NCBI GenBank assembly: GCA_965284315.1
Contig: OZ260072.1
Location: 1-64,000 of the forward strand
From: PCRC01 sp017848435
Lineage (GTDB): Bacteria; Pseudomonadota; Gammaproteobacteria; Burkholderiales; Burkholderiaceae_C
Reading direction: 5' to 3'
DNA: 64,000 nt
The notes beneath the pieces were generated by a model, which saw only the letters and a list, made by a program, of their open reading frames with translations, ran no database searches and was not told where the DNA came from. Positions 22,785-32,499 of the stretch are shown here, piece by piece (position 1 is the stretch's first letter; every line of letters starts with the position of its first letter). Position numbers and translations under genes: made by a program.

Positions 22785-25508
22785 TCAGCGCTTCAGCAGC
22801 ACTTTCAACACGTTCTGTACCCGGCGCGCCTGGCCGGCGTCGAACGCGGCCGCCAGCACACGGGCGGCATCCTGGCCCCAGGTCTGGGCTGGCGCCGGGT
22901 CGTTGCGCTTGGTCAGCAACTGCAGCTGCAGCGCACGGCGCGCATTGATCTGGTCGGCGGGCGTGGGCACCTCGGCGGCCATTTCCAGGCGCAGCAGGGC
23001 TTCACCGGCGTCACCCTGGGGGGCAGCGGCCACGGCCTGCGACCACACGGTGCGGATGGCGGGTGACACGCGGCCCCCCAGGTCCTGCGTGCTGGGCACC
23101 TGGCTGGCGTCACGCTTCTCCCAGGCGGTGAGCAACTGGGTGAGTGCTTCGCCATGGGCCTGTGCGGCGAGTTTGCGCAGCGCGAAATCGGCCTTTTCCA
23201 GCGCCTCACGCTGGGCGCGGAAGGCGGCGTCGCCGAGGCGGGGGCCCCGGTCTTCGTAGGCCGGGCGATCACCGTAGCGGTCGCCGCCGCGCGCATCGGG
23301 GCGCGGGCCACGGTCGGGGCGGTCGCCGGGGCGGCCGTCGCGCGAGGGGCCACGCGGGCCGTCTTTGCGGTCGCCGAACTTGCCACCGCGGCCAGCGGGC
23401 GCGGGCTCGGCCTTTTTCATGCCGGGCCGGTCGTCACCACGCATCGCCACCACCGGGCGCACTGGTTTGGCGGGTTTGGCCGGTGGCGCTGCGGGTGCGG
23501 CGTCTGCGGCAGCTTCAGCACCGGCCGCAGCGGGTTCTGCCGCTTCACTTTCTGTAGCAGGATCGCCAGCGTTCACTAGGGCTTGCGCCTCTTTTGACTC
23601 CAAATTGGCCTCGGTGGCGGCCGCCACGTCGGCCACCGCCTGCGCCTGGCCACGCAGCGCGGCTTCGAGTGCCGCAATGGCGCTGCGGATGGTCTGTGCG
23701 TCGCCGCTGGCGTTGGCGGCGTCCAGGGCTTTGGCGGCGTCCAGCACCACACGGTCGCGGCCACTGAGGGCGGCGTCGGCTTTTTCGCGTTCAGCGGTCT
23801 TGCGGTTGAAGGCGTCGTCAATCGGTTTGCGGAACGCGTCCCACAGCTTTTGCTCGTGCTTGCGGTCCAGCGGTACGCCCTGGGCTTCGGCCTGCCAGCG
23901 CTGCTGCAGCGCTTTGACGGCGTCAATGCGCAGCACCGGCGCAGCACCCAGCACAGCGGCTTCTTCGACCATGGCCTGGCGGCGGGCTAGGCTGGTTTTT
24001 TGCAGGGTTTCGAGCGGCTCGGCGGCGGTGCTGAAGGCTTCTTTCCAGAGCGGCTGCAGTTCGGCAAAGACCTTCTCGCCCACATGGCCGCCGTCGCGCC
24101 AGCGGTCGGCAAACTGGTGCAGGACGCGGTTGAAGCCTTTCCAGTCGTTGTCTTTGGCGACCCGGTTGTCGGCCGCCCAGGCCTTGACTTCCTCGATCAG
24201 CGCCAAGCGCTGGTTGCGGTGTTCCACCGCGTCGGCCTTGACCTTCTCCAGCCAGGCTTCCACCACCTTGTGGGCTTCGTTACAGGCCTCGTCAAAGCGC
24301 TTCCACAGCGCGTGGTTGGGCACACCCCCCTGGTCTGTGGACTTCCACTGCTCGCGCAGGGCGCGCAGGGTTTCCTGCATCTTGCGGCCACCCAGCGCCT
24401 GGCCTTCGGGGCGCTTGAGCAGGGCTTCGGCCTTGCCCACCAGCTCTTCACGCAGCTGGTCGGCGCGCCAGCGTTGCCAGCCTTCGAGTTCGCCGGCGGC
24501 ACCGAGCGCGGTGTGGGCGCGGGCGTCCAGCGCCTGGTCGATGTACTTGCCGTGTTCCTTCAAGGCGTTGCGCAGCGCGTTGGCCGCGCCGGCACTGGCC
24601 TTGCCGTGGCCTTCGGTGGTTTCCTGCTCCAGCTTGGCCAGCACCTCGCCCACGGCGGTGGCGGCTTTGGCGCGCAGCTCTTTCAGCAGTTCCGGGTCGA
24701 TCTTGGGTTTGCCGGGTTTGGCCGGGGCGTCGTCGCCCGCATCGGCGGTGCCACGCAGCGCGCGCAGTTCACCGGCCCACATGGGCACCGGGGGCAGCGG
24801 CGCGGCGGCGTCGTTCGCAGCAGCCACCGCCTGGGCCAGTGCGCCCTGGAAGGCCTCCCACACCACCAGCAGCTGGGCCTTGGAGGCGTCGAGCTGGGGC
24901 GGGAACTTGGCGTCCACGCTGAGCCAGTTGGCGTCGTTCAGCAGCTCGGTGGCCTGGGTTTGCCAGTGGTTCACGTCGCTGTGCAGGGCTTCGAGCGCGG
25001 CCTGGGCGTCTTTCCAGCTCTTGGTGGACAGCACCTCGATGCGCTGGGCCAGCAACACGGCGGCTTCGCGCTGCACCTGCACACGGTGCTGCAGGTCTTC
25101 GATGATGCGCACGCGCTCGGCCAGCTGCTGCTTGACCGAGGCCAGCGGCTCGCGGCTCAGCGGTGCGCCGGCCTTGGCGGCGTCGCGTTGCCAGGCCAGG
25201 GCATCGGCGATGTTGAGCTTGGACTGGCCCAGCAAGGCGGTGGCTTTCTCGGCCCATTCGGCGGCGATGACTTCCTGGCCCTTGGCGCGTTTGATCTCGT
25301 CGAGCTTCTCGCGCAGCGGGCGGGCGGCGCCCTTGTCGCGCGCGCTGAGTTCCTTGAAGACTTCCTGCAGCTGCTCGACCGGCGGGTTGCTGGCCAGCCA
25401 GTCGCGCACACGGGCGGTGCGCTCGCCGGACGTGGGGGCCGTGAACGCACCCCCGGTGAGCGTGTCGAGCGCGTGGGTGTCGTGGGGTTTGGCGGGAGCT
25501 TGCGTCAT
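22785..25508 (-). CDS. Large DUF349 repeat protein
   Basis: 907 residues, largely alpha-helical, with multiple DUF349-type segments recognisable by spaced Trp and Lys/Arg (EWAEKATALLGQSKLN, LREQWKSTDQGGVPNHALW, NDWKGFNRVLHQFADRWRDGG, LQQRWQAEAQGVPLDRKHE). Residues about 690-760 are a low-complexity Arg/Gly/Asp-rich tract (GRGGKFGDRKDG, RPGDRPDRGPRPDARGGDR), resembling an RNA-binding disordered tail. A copy of the 64-bp repeat encodes about residues 634-656. Function unknown. The ATG at 25508 begins MTQAPAKPHDTHALD; further upstream the frame has no likeness. Confidence 0.8.
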   Translation of the reverse strand: MTQAPAKPHDTHALDTLTGGAFTAPTSGERTARVRDWLASNPPVEQLQEVFKELSARDKGAARPLREKLDEIKRAKGQEVIAAEWAEKATALLGQSKLNIADALAWQRDAAKAGAPLSREPLASVKQQLAERVRIIEDLQHRVQVQREAAVLLAQRIEVLSTKSWKDAQAALEALHSDVNHWQTQATELLNDANWLSVDAKFPPQLDASKAQLLVVWEAFQGALAQAVAAANDAAAPLPPVPMWAGELRALRGTADAGDDAPAKPGKPKIDPELLKELRAKAATAVGEVLAKLEQETTEGHGKASAGAANALRNALKEHGKYIDQALDARAHTALGAAGELEGWQRWRADQLREELVGKAEALLKRPEGQALGGRKMQETLRALREQWKSTDQGGVPNHALWKRFDEACNEAHKVVEAWLEKVKADAVEHRNQRLALIEEVKAWAADNRVAKDNDWKGFNRVLHQFADRWRDGGHVGEKVFAELQPLWKEAFSTAAEPLETLQKTSLARRQAMVEEAAVLGAAPVLRIDAVKALQQRWQAEAQGVPLDRKHEQKLWDAFRKPIDDAFNRKTAEREKADAALSGRDRVVLDAAKALDAANASGDAQTIRSAIAALEAALRGQAQAVADVAAATEANLESKEAQALVNAGDPATESEAAEPAAAGAEAAADAAPAAPPAKPAKPVRPVVAMRGDDRPGMKKAEPAPAGRGGKFGDRKDGPRGPSRDGRPGDRPDRGPRPDARGGDRYGDRPAYEDRGPRLGDAAFRAQREALEKADFALRKLAAQAHGEALTQLLTAWEKRDASQVPSTQDLGGRVSPAIRTVWSQAVAAAPQGDAGEALLRLEMAAEVPTPADQINARRALQLQLLTKRNDPAPAQTWGQDAARVLAAAFDAGQARRVQNVLKVLLKR
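23542..23606 (+). repeat. Dispersed 64-bp repeat, copy D (inside the DUF349 gene)
   Basis: GCTTCACTTTCTGTAGC, then GATCGCCAGCG and the core CACTAGGGCTTGCGCC, ending TTTTGACTCCAAAT. It is the most diverged copy at the hairpin end but aligns well to copy C over the middle. It is antisense to the DUF349 gene, where it encodes a linker around ESKEAQALVNAGDPATESE. Confidence 0.65.
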
Positions 25509-25670
25509 GTCAGAACTAAAAACGTCGGTTGGGCGGCAGCCTGTCAGGTGGCCTGGCGCCGTGCAAAAAAAGGCGAACCGGCGCCCATGCGGGACCGGTT
25601 CTGGCAACGGGTATTGTCGCCGCGATTGCCGGGCGGGTGGCAGCCCATAACCGCCAACCCGCCAGGGGCT

Positions 25671-28600
25671 TCAGGGCAAGGCCAGGTTCAGCTCGGCGCG
25701 GGGCCGCCAGGCGGGCTCGGTCGGGCCGGTTTTGCTGGCGCCAAGGAACAGCCGCTCGCTGGGCAGTTTTTGCGCCACGAGGTAGTCGCGCACGGCGGTG
25801 GCGCGCTGGGTTGCCAACGCACGCACCTGGTCTTCTGCCACCGGGGTGTTGGCCAGCAGCAGTGCCTCCATTTCGGCCACCGGCAGGTCTTTGGCCAGGC
25901 CCACCAAATTGCGCGGCTTGGTCATCTCGGTGCGTTTGTAGACTTCGGCCAGCAACGCCGGGTACTCGGCGGCGGTGAACACCATGGGCAGCGCTTCGCC
26001 CGTGCGGGTGCTGGTGCGGCGTTTTTCGGCCAGCACCCGCTGCTGCAGCTGGTCGCGCTTCAGGGCGTCGCGCTCGGCAGCCAGGCTGGCGCTGCCGACC
26101 ACCGTCAGGGTGAGCGAAGGCCGGTCGGCCAGCGCCTTGGCCACCTTGTCCAGCCCCTGCCGGGCCTGGGTGCCGAGCAAGGCGCTGCCGGGCAGGAACG
26201 CCACGCTGCTCAGCTCTTCCCCGCTCCCGCCGAGCGCGCTGGCCAACAGGCTGAACGGCGAGGTGACGGCTTTGACAATGAGGTTGACGATGGCCTTGAA
26301 GATGATCGGCCCGATGCTGAACTGCGGGTCGTTCAGCGAACCGCTGATCGGCAGGTTGATGTCGATCACGCCGTTGCGGTCGGCCAGCAGCGCCACCGCC
26401 AGCTTGACCGGCAGGCTGTTGGGCGCGCCTTCCACCTTCTCGCCAAACCGCAGCTGGTTCAGCACAAACTTGTTGCTGGCGGTGAGCTGGCCGCTGGGCA
26501 GCACGGTGTAGGTCACGTCCAGGCTGAGCTTGCCGCGCTCGATGCCGTAGCCTGCGTACTTGATGGCGTAGGGCGACAGCGGTGGCAGCTCCAGGTCGCG
26601 CACCTTGCCGGTGATGTCCAGCGCCAGCGGCTGGGCCAGCGGGTTGAGCTTGCCGATGACTTCCAGCGAGGCCGTGCCCTCTGCACGGCCTCGCAGTTCC
26701 AGGTCGGCCAGGCCGTCGCCACCGGCGGGCGGCACCGACGAGAAGGCGCTGAGCTTGCCCGACAGCTCGCTCAGGTTGGCCGAGTAGTTGGGTTTGATGA
26801 AACGGTCTGAGAAATACACAGTGCCGTTGAGCAGGTTGACCGGGCCGATGCTGATGACCGGGGCCAGTGGATCGGCGGTTTTGGGCCCATTCTGGCCATC
26901 GGCTGGCGCAGAAACGGCGGGCGCGGCGCCTGTTTTTGCCGCAACGCCCACATCGGCCGACGCGTTGCTGGCCGCCTTGGTGAGGTTTTGCAGGTTGATG
27001 CGGCCGCTCTCACTGACCACGATGCGGGCAAAGTAGTCGCTCAGCGTGGACTCGGCCAGGCGCACCGTGGGGGCGGTGCCGGGGGCGAGCGCCACGTCCA
27101 GCCCGCGCAGGCTGAGCGACTTCCAGCTCAGGATGTCTTCGTCCGCCACCACGCCGGTGCCGGCCGCGCTGGCCGGGGCCGCGGCGGCGGTGGCAGCGCC
27201 CACGGCGCGGAGGGAGTCCACCGCCGCGTCGCCCGCCACCTGCAATGTGGGCCCGGCCGGCGCATCGCTGTAGCGAACCTGGCCCTTGAAACTGGCGTCG
27301 GCCCGCAGCAGCTCGATGTTGAGCGCGTCGCCAAAATAAGGCTCAAAGGCGTGCAGCGGCAGCCGCGCCGCGTCCACCTGGCCCTGCACCGCCAGCGGGC
27401 TCAGGCCCAGGTTGCCGTTGTAGCTGAAGCGGCCGGGTTCGTTGTCCCCCGCCGCAATGCGCCCGGCCACCGTCAGCGGCGAGGGTTTGGCACGGCCCGG
27501 CGGCTGGCCAACGCCGAAGTTCTTGAGTTGCACCGCCAGCGCGGACAACTCAAAGGCCACCGGCTGTGGCCGGCTGCTGTCGCGGTAGGCCAGCGCGCCA
27601 TCGCTCAGGTTCAGGTCCGCCAAAGCGACGGTCCAGGGTTTGGCGGCAGGCGGGGCGGTGGCCGGCGCCGTGGCAGTGGTGGCCGAGACAAGCCAGCGCT
27701 CAAACATCCAGCGGCCATCGGCCTCGCGGCTCACGCTGGCCTGCGGGCGGGCGAGCTGCAGTTTGCCGATGCGCACATCCTGCCGGGCGAGGTCCACCGC
27801 CGTGTCGGTCAGCACCCCTTGGCGCAGCGTGGCCAGCGGTTGGCCCGGGCCGTCGGCCAGCGCCACATCGCTCAATGCCAGCCGGCTGGCGTTGACCTGC
27901 AGCCCAGTGGGCTGCCACTGCAGGGCCAGCTCGCCATCCAGCTGGCCACGCACCTGCGGGCGCAACACCGCTGCGGTGTAGGGTGCGGCCAGGGCGAGCG
28001 GCACGGCACTGGCGCTGACCTGCACCGTGGCCAGCACCTCGGTGGCGGTGCCGCTGAAGGCCACCCGGCCCTGGGTGGCCACGGGCTCGGGCGCGACCTG
28101 CCGCTTGGCATGGGCCACTGGCGCTGCCTTTTGCAGCATGGGCCGGGCGCCCTTGACTGGCGCTGGCGTGGCCACGGCAGGCATGTCCAGCGCCACCGCC
28201 CCCTTGAAGCTGAGCGGCTTCAGCAGCGGCCAGGCGATCTCGGTGGCGTCCAGCGCCAGGTCGCGCAGGGCCAGTTGCGCGGTGGGCTGGGTGGTCTGGT
28301 CGCGCCAGCGCACCGCACCGTCGCTGAGGTGGAACTCGGCCACCGCCACCTGCCATGCACGGCCCGCTGCCGGGGCCTTGCCAGAGGCCGCTGAAGCCCC
28401 TGATACCGCCCCAGAAGCGGCCAGCGCAGAAGATTTAGAACCTTTTAGGCCTTCAGCCTTAGTAGAACCTTGCGATTCAGCTCTCTTTTCTGTAGCACCT
28501 TTGCCGCCTGCCAGTGCCAGATTCAGCCGGCCCGCCGCGTCGCGCTGGGCCGCCAGCCGGGGCGCGGTGAGCTCAACGCGCGACAACTTCACCACCTGGG

Positions 28601-29534
28601 CCAGCGGCTGCACGTCGGCCAGGGTCAGCTTCAGCGCGTCAAAGGCCAACAGTTCCTGGACCTGCTCACCCACAGCCTGGGCCAGCCGCACGCCGCTCAG
28701 GCCCAGGCTGCCGGTGAGCTTGACGGCCAACTCGGGCGTCTGCTGAAACGCGACCTGGATGTTGGCGTCCACCACGCCGGCCTGCAGCGTCACCGGCAGG
28801 CCGGTGGGCAGGTAGCCGAGGTAAGGCGCGAGGTCGAACTGGCTGAGCTGCAGCGTGGCGTCGGTCTTGCGGGTCTGGGCAAAGGGGGTGGCTTCGGCCG
28901 CGGTGTCGAAATGGCTGCCGTTCAGCACAAACGCCACCCGGGGCACCACCTTCACGTCGCGCTGCGAGTCGAAGTTGCTCAGGAAAGGCAGCGTCAGCGT
29001 CAGGTCGCGCAGCCGGTGGGTGGTTTGCCGCGTGTCGTCGGTGAAATCCACCGAACCGCCTTGCAGCGCCAGGTTGTAGAGCGCAAAACGCACCGGATCG
29101 CCCGCCGGCGCGTCCGACGGGGCGCTGAATTTGGCCAGCACGTCGTCGATGTCGTAGTGGCCATCGCCACGGTGGGCCAAGCGCAGCACCGGGGCTTCCA
29201 GCTGCACCGCGTCCACCACCGGCGCCAGCCGCAGCAGCGATTGGAGTTCGGCGTCTATATAGATGCGCTTCACGCTCAGCTGGGGTGGGCCGCCGGCGGT
29301 GGCACCGGCCACAGACAGGTCGGTCAGCGTCAGCTCCAGCGTCCACGGCTGGAAGTCCACCGCCCCCACCGTGACGGCCCGGCCCAGCTGTTCGCTGACG
29401 GTCGTCTGGACCAGGTGTTTGGCCAGTGGCGGTACCGCCAGCCAGGCCACCGCCCACAGGAGAAACAGGCCGAACAAGGCCCAGGCGGCACGCCGCAGCC
29501 AGCGGTTGGTCTTCAGGATGTCCATCGTCGTCAT
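25671..29534 (-). CDS. Giant AsmA-like / DUF748 envelope protein
   Basis: 1287 residues. One N-terminal membrane anchor (about 14-34, RAAWALFGLFLLWAVAWLAV), then long beta-rich repeats typical of AsmA/DUF748 proteins (VTVGAVDFQPWTLELTLTDLSV, LQSLLRLAPVVDAVQLEAPVL, INLPISGSLNDPQFSIGPIIFKAIVNLI). The C-terminus resembles an OmpA-like end (LTLTVVGSASLAAERDALKR). Such proteins are periplasmic and linked to lipid transport or outer-membrane biogenesis. An Ala/Ser/Lys-rich linker about 340-385 contains a copy of the dispersed repeat. Two near ATGs (29534, 29525) are equally possible. The DUF349 gene lies 162 bases downstream. Confidence 0.85.
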   Translation of the reverse strand: MTTMDILKTNRWLRRAAWALFGLFLLWAVAWLAVPPLAKHLVQTTVSEQLGRAVTVGAVDFQPWTLELTLTDLSVAGATAGGPPQLSVKRIYIDAELQSLLRLAPVVDAVQLEAPVLRLAHRGDGHYDIDDVLAKFSAPSDAPAGDPVRFALYNLALQGGSVDFTDDTRQTTHRLRDLTLTLPFLSNFDSQRDVKVVPRVAFVLNGSHFDTAAEATPFAQTRKTDATLQLSQFDLAPYLGYLPTGLPVTLQAGVVDANIQVAFQQTPELAVKLTGSLGLSGVRLAQAVGEQVQELLAFDALKLTLADVQPLAQVVKLSRVELTAPRLAAQRDAAGRLNLALAGGKGATEKRAESQGSTKAEGLKGSKSSALAASGAVSGASAASGKAPAAGRAWQVAVAEFHLSDGAVRWRDQTTQPTAQLALRDLALDATEIAWPLLKPLSFKGAVALDMPAVATPAPVKGARPMLQKAAPVAHAKRQVAPEPVATQGRVAFSGTATEVLATVQVSASAVPLALAAPYTAAVLRPQVRGQLDGELALQWQPTGLQVNASRLALSDVALADGPGQPLATLRQGVLTDTAVDLARQDVRIGKLQLARPQASVSREADGRWMFERWLVSATTATAPATAPPAAKPWTVALADLNLSDGALAYRDSSRPQPVAFELSALAVQLKNFGVGQPPGRAKPSPLTVAGRIAAGDNEPGRFSYNGNLGLSPLAVQGQVDAARLPLHAFEPYFGDALNIELLRADASFKGQVRYSDAPAGPTLQVAGDAAVDSLRAVGAATAAAAPASAAGTGVVADEDILSWKSLSLRGLDVALAPGTAPTVRLAESTLSDYFARIVVSESGRINLQNLTKAASNASADVGVAAKTGAAPAVSAPADGQNGPKTADPLAPVISIGPVNLLNGTVYFSDRFIKPNYSANLSELSGKLSAFSSVPPAGGDGLADLELRGRAEGTASLEVIGKLNPLAQPLALDITGKVRDLELPPLSPYAIKYAGYGIERGKLSLDVTYTVLPSGQLTASNKFVLNQLRFGEKVEGAPNSLPVKLAVALLADRNGVIDINLPISGSLNDPQFSIGPIIFKAIVNLIVKAVTSPFSLLASALGGSGEELSSVAFLPGSALLGTQARQGLDKVAKALADRPSLTLTVVGSASLAAERDALKRDQLQQRVLAEKRRTSTRTGEALPMVFTAAEYPALLAEVYKRTEMTKPRNLVGLAKDLPVAEMEALLLANTPVAEDQVRALATQRATAVRDYLVAQKLPSERLFLGASKTGPTEPAWRPRAELNLALP
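28433..28496 (-). repeat. Dispersed 64-bp repeat, copy F (inside the DUF748 gene)
   Basis: On the minus strand it reads GCTACAGAAAAGAGAGC, TGAATCGCAAGG, then the core CTACTAAGGCTGAAGGCC and TAAAAGGTTCTAAA. It is sense relative to the host gene and encodes about residues 347-367 (ATEKRAESQGSTKAEGLKG) in a Ser/Ala-rich linker. GC content is visibly lower than in the flanking codons. Confidence 0.8.
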
Positions 29535-29881
29535 GGCCTGATTCTCTGTGACCCCGGCATGCCGTCAACCCTGGCCGTCAACGAAACTCAAAATGCAACA
29601 GCCAGGCTTGGGCTTTGAAAACAAAAGACCCCTTTTGGCGGCCTTGTAGCGCCTTCTTTCAATCGAAAAGTACATAACGTTAAATTTTGTTATAGTTGAC
29701 CCGATATTTGAAACATCTCAAAATCGCTTCATCCCGGCCCAACCCCTGCGTTACCTGCCGGAAATTTGGCTCCATCGGTCTCCCGCGCCACCTGGCGCAC
29801 CGTTGGTGTACCCACCCTGACGCCGTTCCTGGCCCGCACCACCGCTTCGCGGCCGTGCAGCCCCTGCGTCCGAGATAGGAA
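29535..29881. other. Intergenic leader upstream of the lytic transglycosylase
   Basis: 347 bases. The centre (about 29655-29715) is strikingly AT-rich, with an imperfect inverted repeat ATAAC...GTTAT around 29676-29695 and a TTGACC nearby; this is the likely promoter region for the plus-strand gene. The remaining about 160 bases to the start codon are GC-rich and would form a long untranslated leader. No riboswitch class was recognised. Confidence 0.4.
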
Positions 29882-31000
29882 ATGCCCATGACAGCCCATG
29901 TCAATGTCTTGAACAGCGTGCAAGCCGCTGCCAGAAACAGTCTCCGCCTGGCCATCAAGGCCAGCCACAATGGATTTGCCCTGCTCGGGCTCGCTTTGGC
30001 CTTTGTGGTGATCGGCCTGTCGGCCCAGCCCGAACTGCGCCGCAGCCTGGAGTTCAAGGCCACCGCCTGGTTGCAACAGCGCCAGTTCGCCTTTCTGGGC
30101 ATGGAAGCCCGGGCCGACGCGGTGGAGCGCGCCACCGCCGTGAACCCGAAAGACCTGCCCCGCCAGCAAGCGGCCGTGGCCTATTGGCTCAGCACCAAAT
30201 ACCGCGTGGCGCCCGAACCGCTGGGTGCGCTGGTGGCCGAGGCCTACCAAATTGGCGAAAAAGCCGAGGTGGAACCCGTCTTGCTGCTGGCGATCATGGC
30301 AATCGAGTCCGGCTTCAACCCGTTTGCCCAAAGCCCCATGGGCGCGCAAGGCCTGATGCAGGTGATGACCAAGGTGCATTCTGAAAAGTACGAAGGTTTC
30401 GGCGGCGCCCATGCCGCGTTTGACCCGGTGACCAACCTGCGCGTGGGCGCACGCGTGCTGGAAGACTGCATCAGCCGCCGGGGCGGCTCCGCAGAAGGCG
30501 GCCTGCGCTGCTATGTGGGCGCAACCAGCACCATCAGCGACGGCGGCTACGTCAGCAAGGTCATGGCCGAGTTCAACCGCCTGAAACAGGTGGCCAGCGG
30601 CAAGTCGGTGCCGACCGCCGCCCCCGCTGTACAGGTGGCCGCCATCACGCCGCCCGCGCCAGTCGCCGCACCGGTCACTGCCACGCCGGCCACAGCGGTC
30701 GTCACCCCCTCCCGCACGCCGCCCGCCGCCAAGACCGACAAACCTGCGGCCACACCGGCCACCGAAGAATCGCTGCCCGCCGCCAAAGCGCCGTCGCAAG
30801 CCAAGGCGGTGCAGGTCGCCAGCCGCGACATGGCCAACGAACCCAAAGTGGCCAAAACCCAGGCCAGTGGCATGAACGCCCGCGGCATACCGGACGCGAT
30901 CGCGCCGTTCATGATGATGGCCCCGCCCGCTGCAGACCCGTCGGCCAAGAACGGCATGGTGGGCGACAAGACCAAGCTGGCGACCAGCCGCATTTCCTGA
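29882..31000 (+). CDS. Lytic transglycosylase (SLT domain)
   Basis: 372 residues. A membrane anchor near 37-52 (NGFALLGLALAFVVIGL) precedes an SLT domain with LLLAIMAIESGFNPFAQSP, whose Glu is the catalytic acid, followed by MGAQGLMQVM and FDPVTNLRVGARVLEDCI. It cleaves peptidoglycan between MurNAc and GlcNAc with 1,6-anhydro ring formation. The last about 150 residues are Pro/Ala/Lys-rich and disordered. ATG at 29882 follows AGGAA; a second ATG two codons on is possible. It stands alone before the glyA leader. Confidence 0.88.
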   Translation: MPMTAHVNVLNSVQAAARNSLRLAIKASHNGFALLGLALAFVVIGLSAQPELRRSLEFKATAWLQQRQFAFLGMEARADAVERATAVNPKDLPRQQAAVAYWLSTKYRVAPEPLGALVAEAYQIGEKAEVEPVLLLAIMAIESGFNPFAQSPMGAQGLMQVMTKVHSEKYEGFGGAHAAFDPVTNLRVGARVLEDCISRRGGSAEGGLRCYVGATSTISDGGYVSKVMAEFNRLKQVASGKSVPTAAPAVQVAAITPPAPVAAPVTATPATAVVTPSRTPPAAKTDKPAATPATEESLPAAKAPSQAKAVQVASRDMANEPKVAKTQASGMNARGIPDAIAPFMMMAPPAADPSAKNGMVGDKTKLATSRIS

Positions 31001-31075
31001 GCCACCCAACGCCGTCCCGGGGATTTGACGGACGCCGGCAGGCGACCGCCCTGGCCTCGGCTACACTTCTGTCTG

Positions 31076-31198
31076 TACGCAACTGGCGATAGACGCGGCC
31101 CGTTTCAGGGTGTCGGCGTTGACGTGGGATAACCACTGGGAAGCGTGCCGCCAATGGCCCTGTGCCGTTCGGCGTTCAGCCGTTCGCCTGGGCAGCCC
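31076..31198 (+). ncRNA. ZTP riboswitch (pfl motif) in the glyA leader
   Basis: The 5' part has CGCAACTGGCGAT and, after a variable hairpin, GACGTGGGATAACCACTGGG and AAGCGTGCCG; the 3' part has CGCCTGGGCAG, the two conserved halves that form the pfl/ZTP aptamer pseudoknot. ZTP/ZMP signals folate (10-formyl-THF) shortage, and pfl RNAs are known upstream of glyA and other one-carbon genes. It lies about 40 bases before the glyA start; a CCTTG...CAAGG hairpin right after the aptamer (31197-31213) may be part of the expression platform. Recognition is by motif memory; a covariance-model search was not run. Confidence 0.85.
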
Positions 31199-31237
31199 TT
31201 GTTTCACACAAGGACCACGTTCTAAAGGACTGCCGCC

Positions 31238-32482
31238 ATGTACGACCGCAACATTCTCATTGAGCAAACCGACCCCGAAGTGTGGGCCGCCATCCAGGCC
31301 GAACACGCCCGCCAAGAGCACCACATCGAGCTGATTGCCAGCGAAAACTACGCCTCGCCGGCCGTCATGGCCGCCCAGGGCACCCAGCTCACCAACAAAT
31401 ACGCCGAAGGCTACCCCGGCAAGCGCTACTACGGTGGCTGCGAACATGTGGACGTTGCCGAGCAACTGGCGATCGACCGCGTCAAGCAGTTGTTTGGCGC
31501 CGACGCGGCCAACGTGCAGCCGCATTGCGGCGCCTCGGCCAACGAAGCCATCTTCCTCGCCTTCCTGAAGCCCGGCGACACCATCATGGGCATGAGCCTG
31601 GCCGAAGGCGGCCACCTCACCCACGGCATGCCTCTGAACATGAGCGGCAAGTGGTTCAACGTGGTCAGCTACGGCCTGAACGACAAAGAAGAAATCGACT
31701 ACGACGCGATGGAGCGCAAGGCCCATGAGTCCAAGCCCAAACTGATCGTGGCCGGCGCCTCGGCGTACAGCCTGCGCATCGACTTCGAGCGCTTTGCCAA
31801 GGTGGCCAAGGACGTTGGCGCCATTTTCATGGTCGACATGGCCCACTACGCCGGCCTGATCGCCGCCGGCGTCTACCCCAACCCGGTGCCGTTTGCCGAC
31901 GTGGTGACCTCCACCACCCACAAGAGCCTGCGCGGCCCGCGCGGCGGCATCATCCTGATGAAGGCCCAGCACGAAAAGGCCATCAACAGCGCCATCTTCC
32001 CCGGCCTGCAGGGCGGCCCGCTGATGCACGTGATCGCCGCCAAGGCCGTGGCCTTCAAGGAAGCGCTGACGCCCGAGTTCAAGGCCTACCAGCAACAGGT
32101 GGTCAAGAACGCCCAGATCGTCGCGGAAACGCTGACCCAGCGCGGCCTGCGCATTGTCAGCGGCCGTACCGAAAGCCACGTGATGCTGGTGGATTTGCGC
32201 GCCAAGGGCATCACCGGCAAGGAAGCCGAGGCCGTGCTGGGCAGCGCCCACATGACCATCAACAAGAACGCCATCCCCAACGACCCCGAAAAACCGATGG
32301 TCACCAGCGGCGTGCGCATCGGCACACCGGCCATGACCACCCGCGGCTTCAAGGACGAGGAAGCGCGTTTGACGGCCAACCTGATTGCCGACGTGCTGGA
32401 CAACCCACGCGACGAAGCCAACATCGCCGCCGTGCGCGCCAAGGTCAACGCCTTGACCGCGCGCTTCCCGGTCTACCGCTGA
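31238..32482 (+). CDS. glyA: Serine hydroxymethyltransferase
   Basis: 414 residues beginning MYDRNILIEQTDPEVW. It contains HIELIASENYASPAVMAAQG, GYPGKRYYGGCEHVD and the PLP-lysine motif VVTSTTHKSLRGPRGG. It interconverts serine and glycine with transfer of a one-carbon unit to tetrahydrofolate. Full length and intact. AAAGGA precedes the ATG. Expression is probably controlled by the ZTP riboswitch just upstream, which fits its place in folate metabolism. nrdR follows 17 bases later. Confidence 0.98.
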   Translation: MYDRNILIEQTDPEVWAAIQAEHARQEHHIELIASENYASPAVMAAQGTQLTNKYAEGYPGKRYYGGCEHVDVAEQLAIDRVKQLFGADAANVQPHCGASANEAIFLAFLKPGDTIMGMSLAEGGHLTHGMPLNMSGKWFNVVSYGLNDKEEIDYDAMERKAHESKPKLIVAGASAYSLRIDFERFAKVAKDVGAIFMVDMAHYAGLIAAGVYPNPVPFADVVTSTTHKSLRGPRGGIILMKAQHEKAINSAIFPGLQGGPLMHVIAAKAVAFKEALTPEFKAYQQQVVKNAQIVAETLTQRGLRIVSGRTESHVMLVDLRAKGITGKEAEAVLGSAHMTINKNAIPNDPEKPMVTSGVRIGTPAMTTRGFKDEEARLTANLIADVLDNPRDEANIAAVRAKVNALTARFPVYR

Positions 32483-32499
32483 ACCACGGGGCCAGCGGC

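Noticed and set aside
29570..29650. A seventh copy of the 64-bp repeat near the lytic transglycosylase
   Set aside because: Only a short GGCTTGGGC-like fragment fits; the hairpin end and core order are not recognisable.
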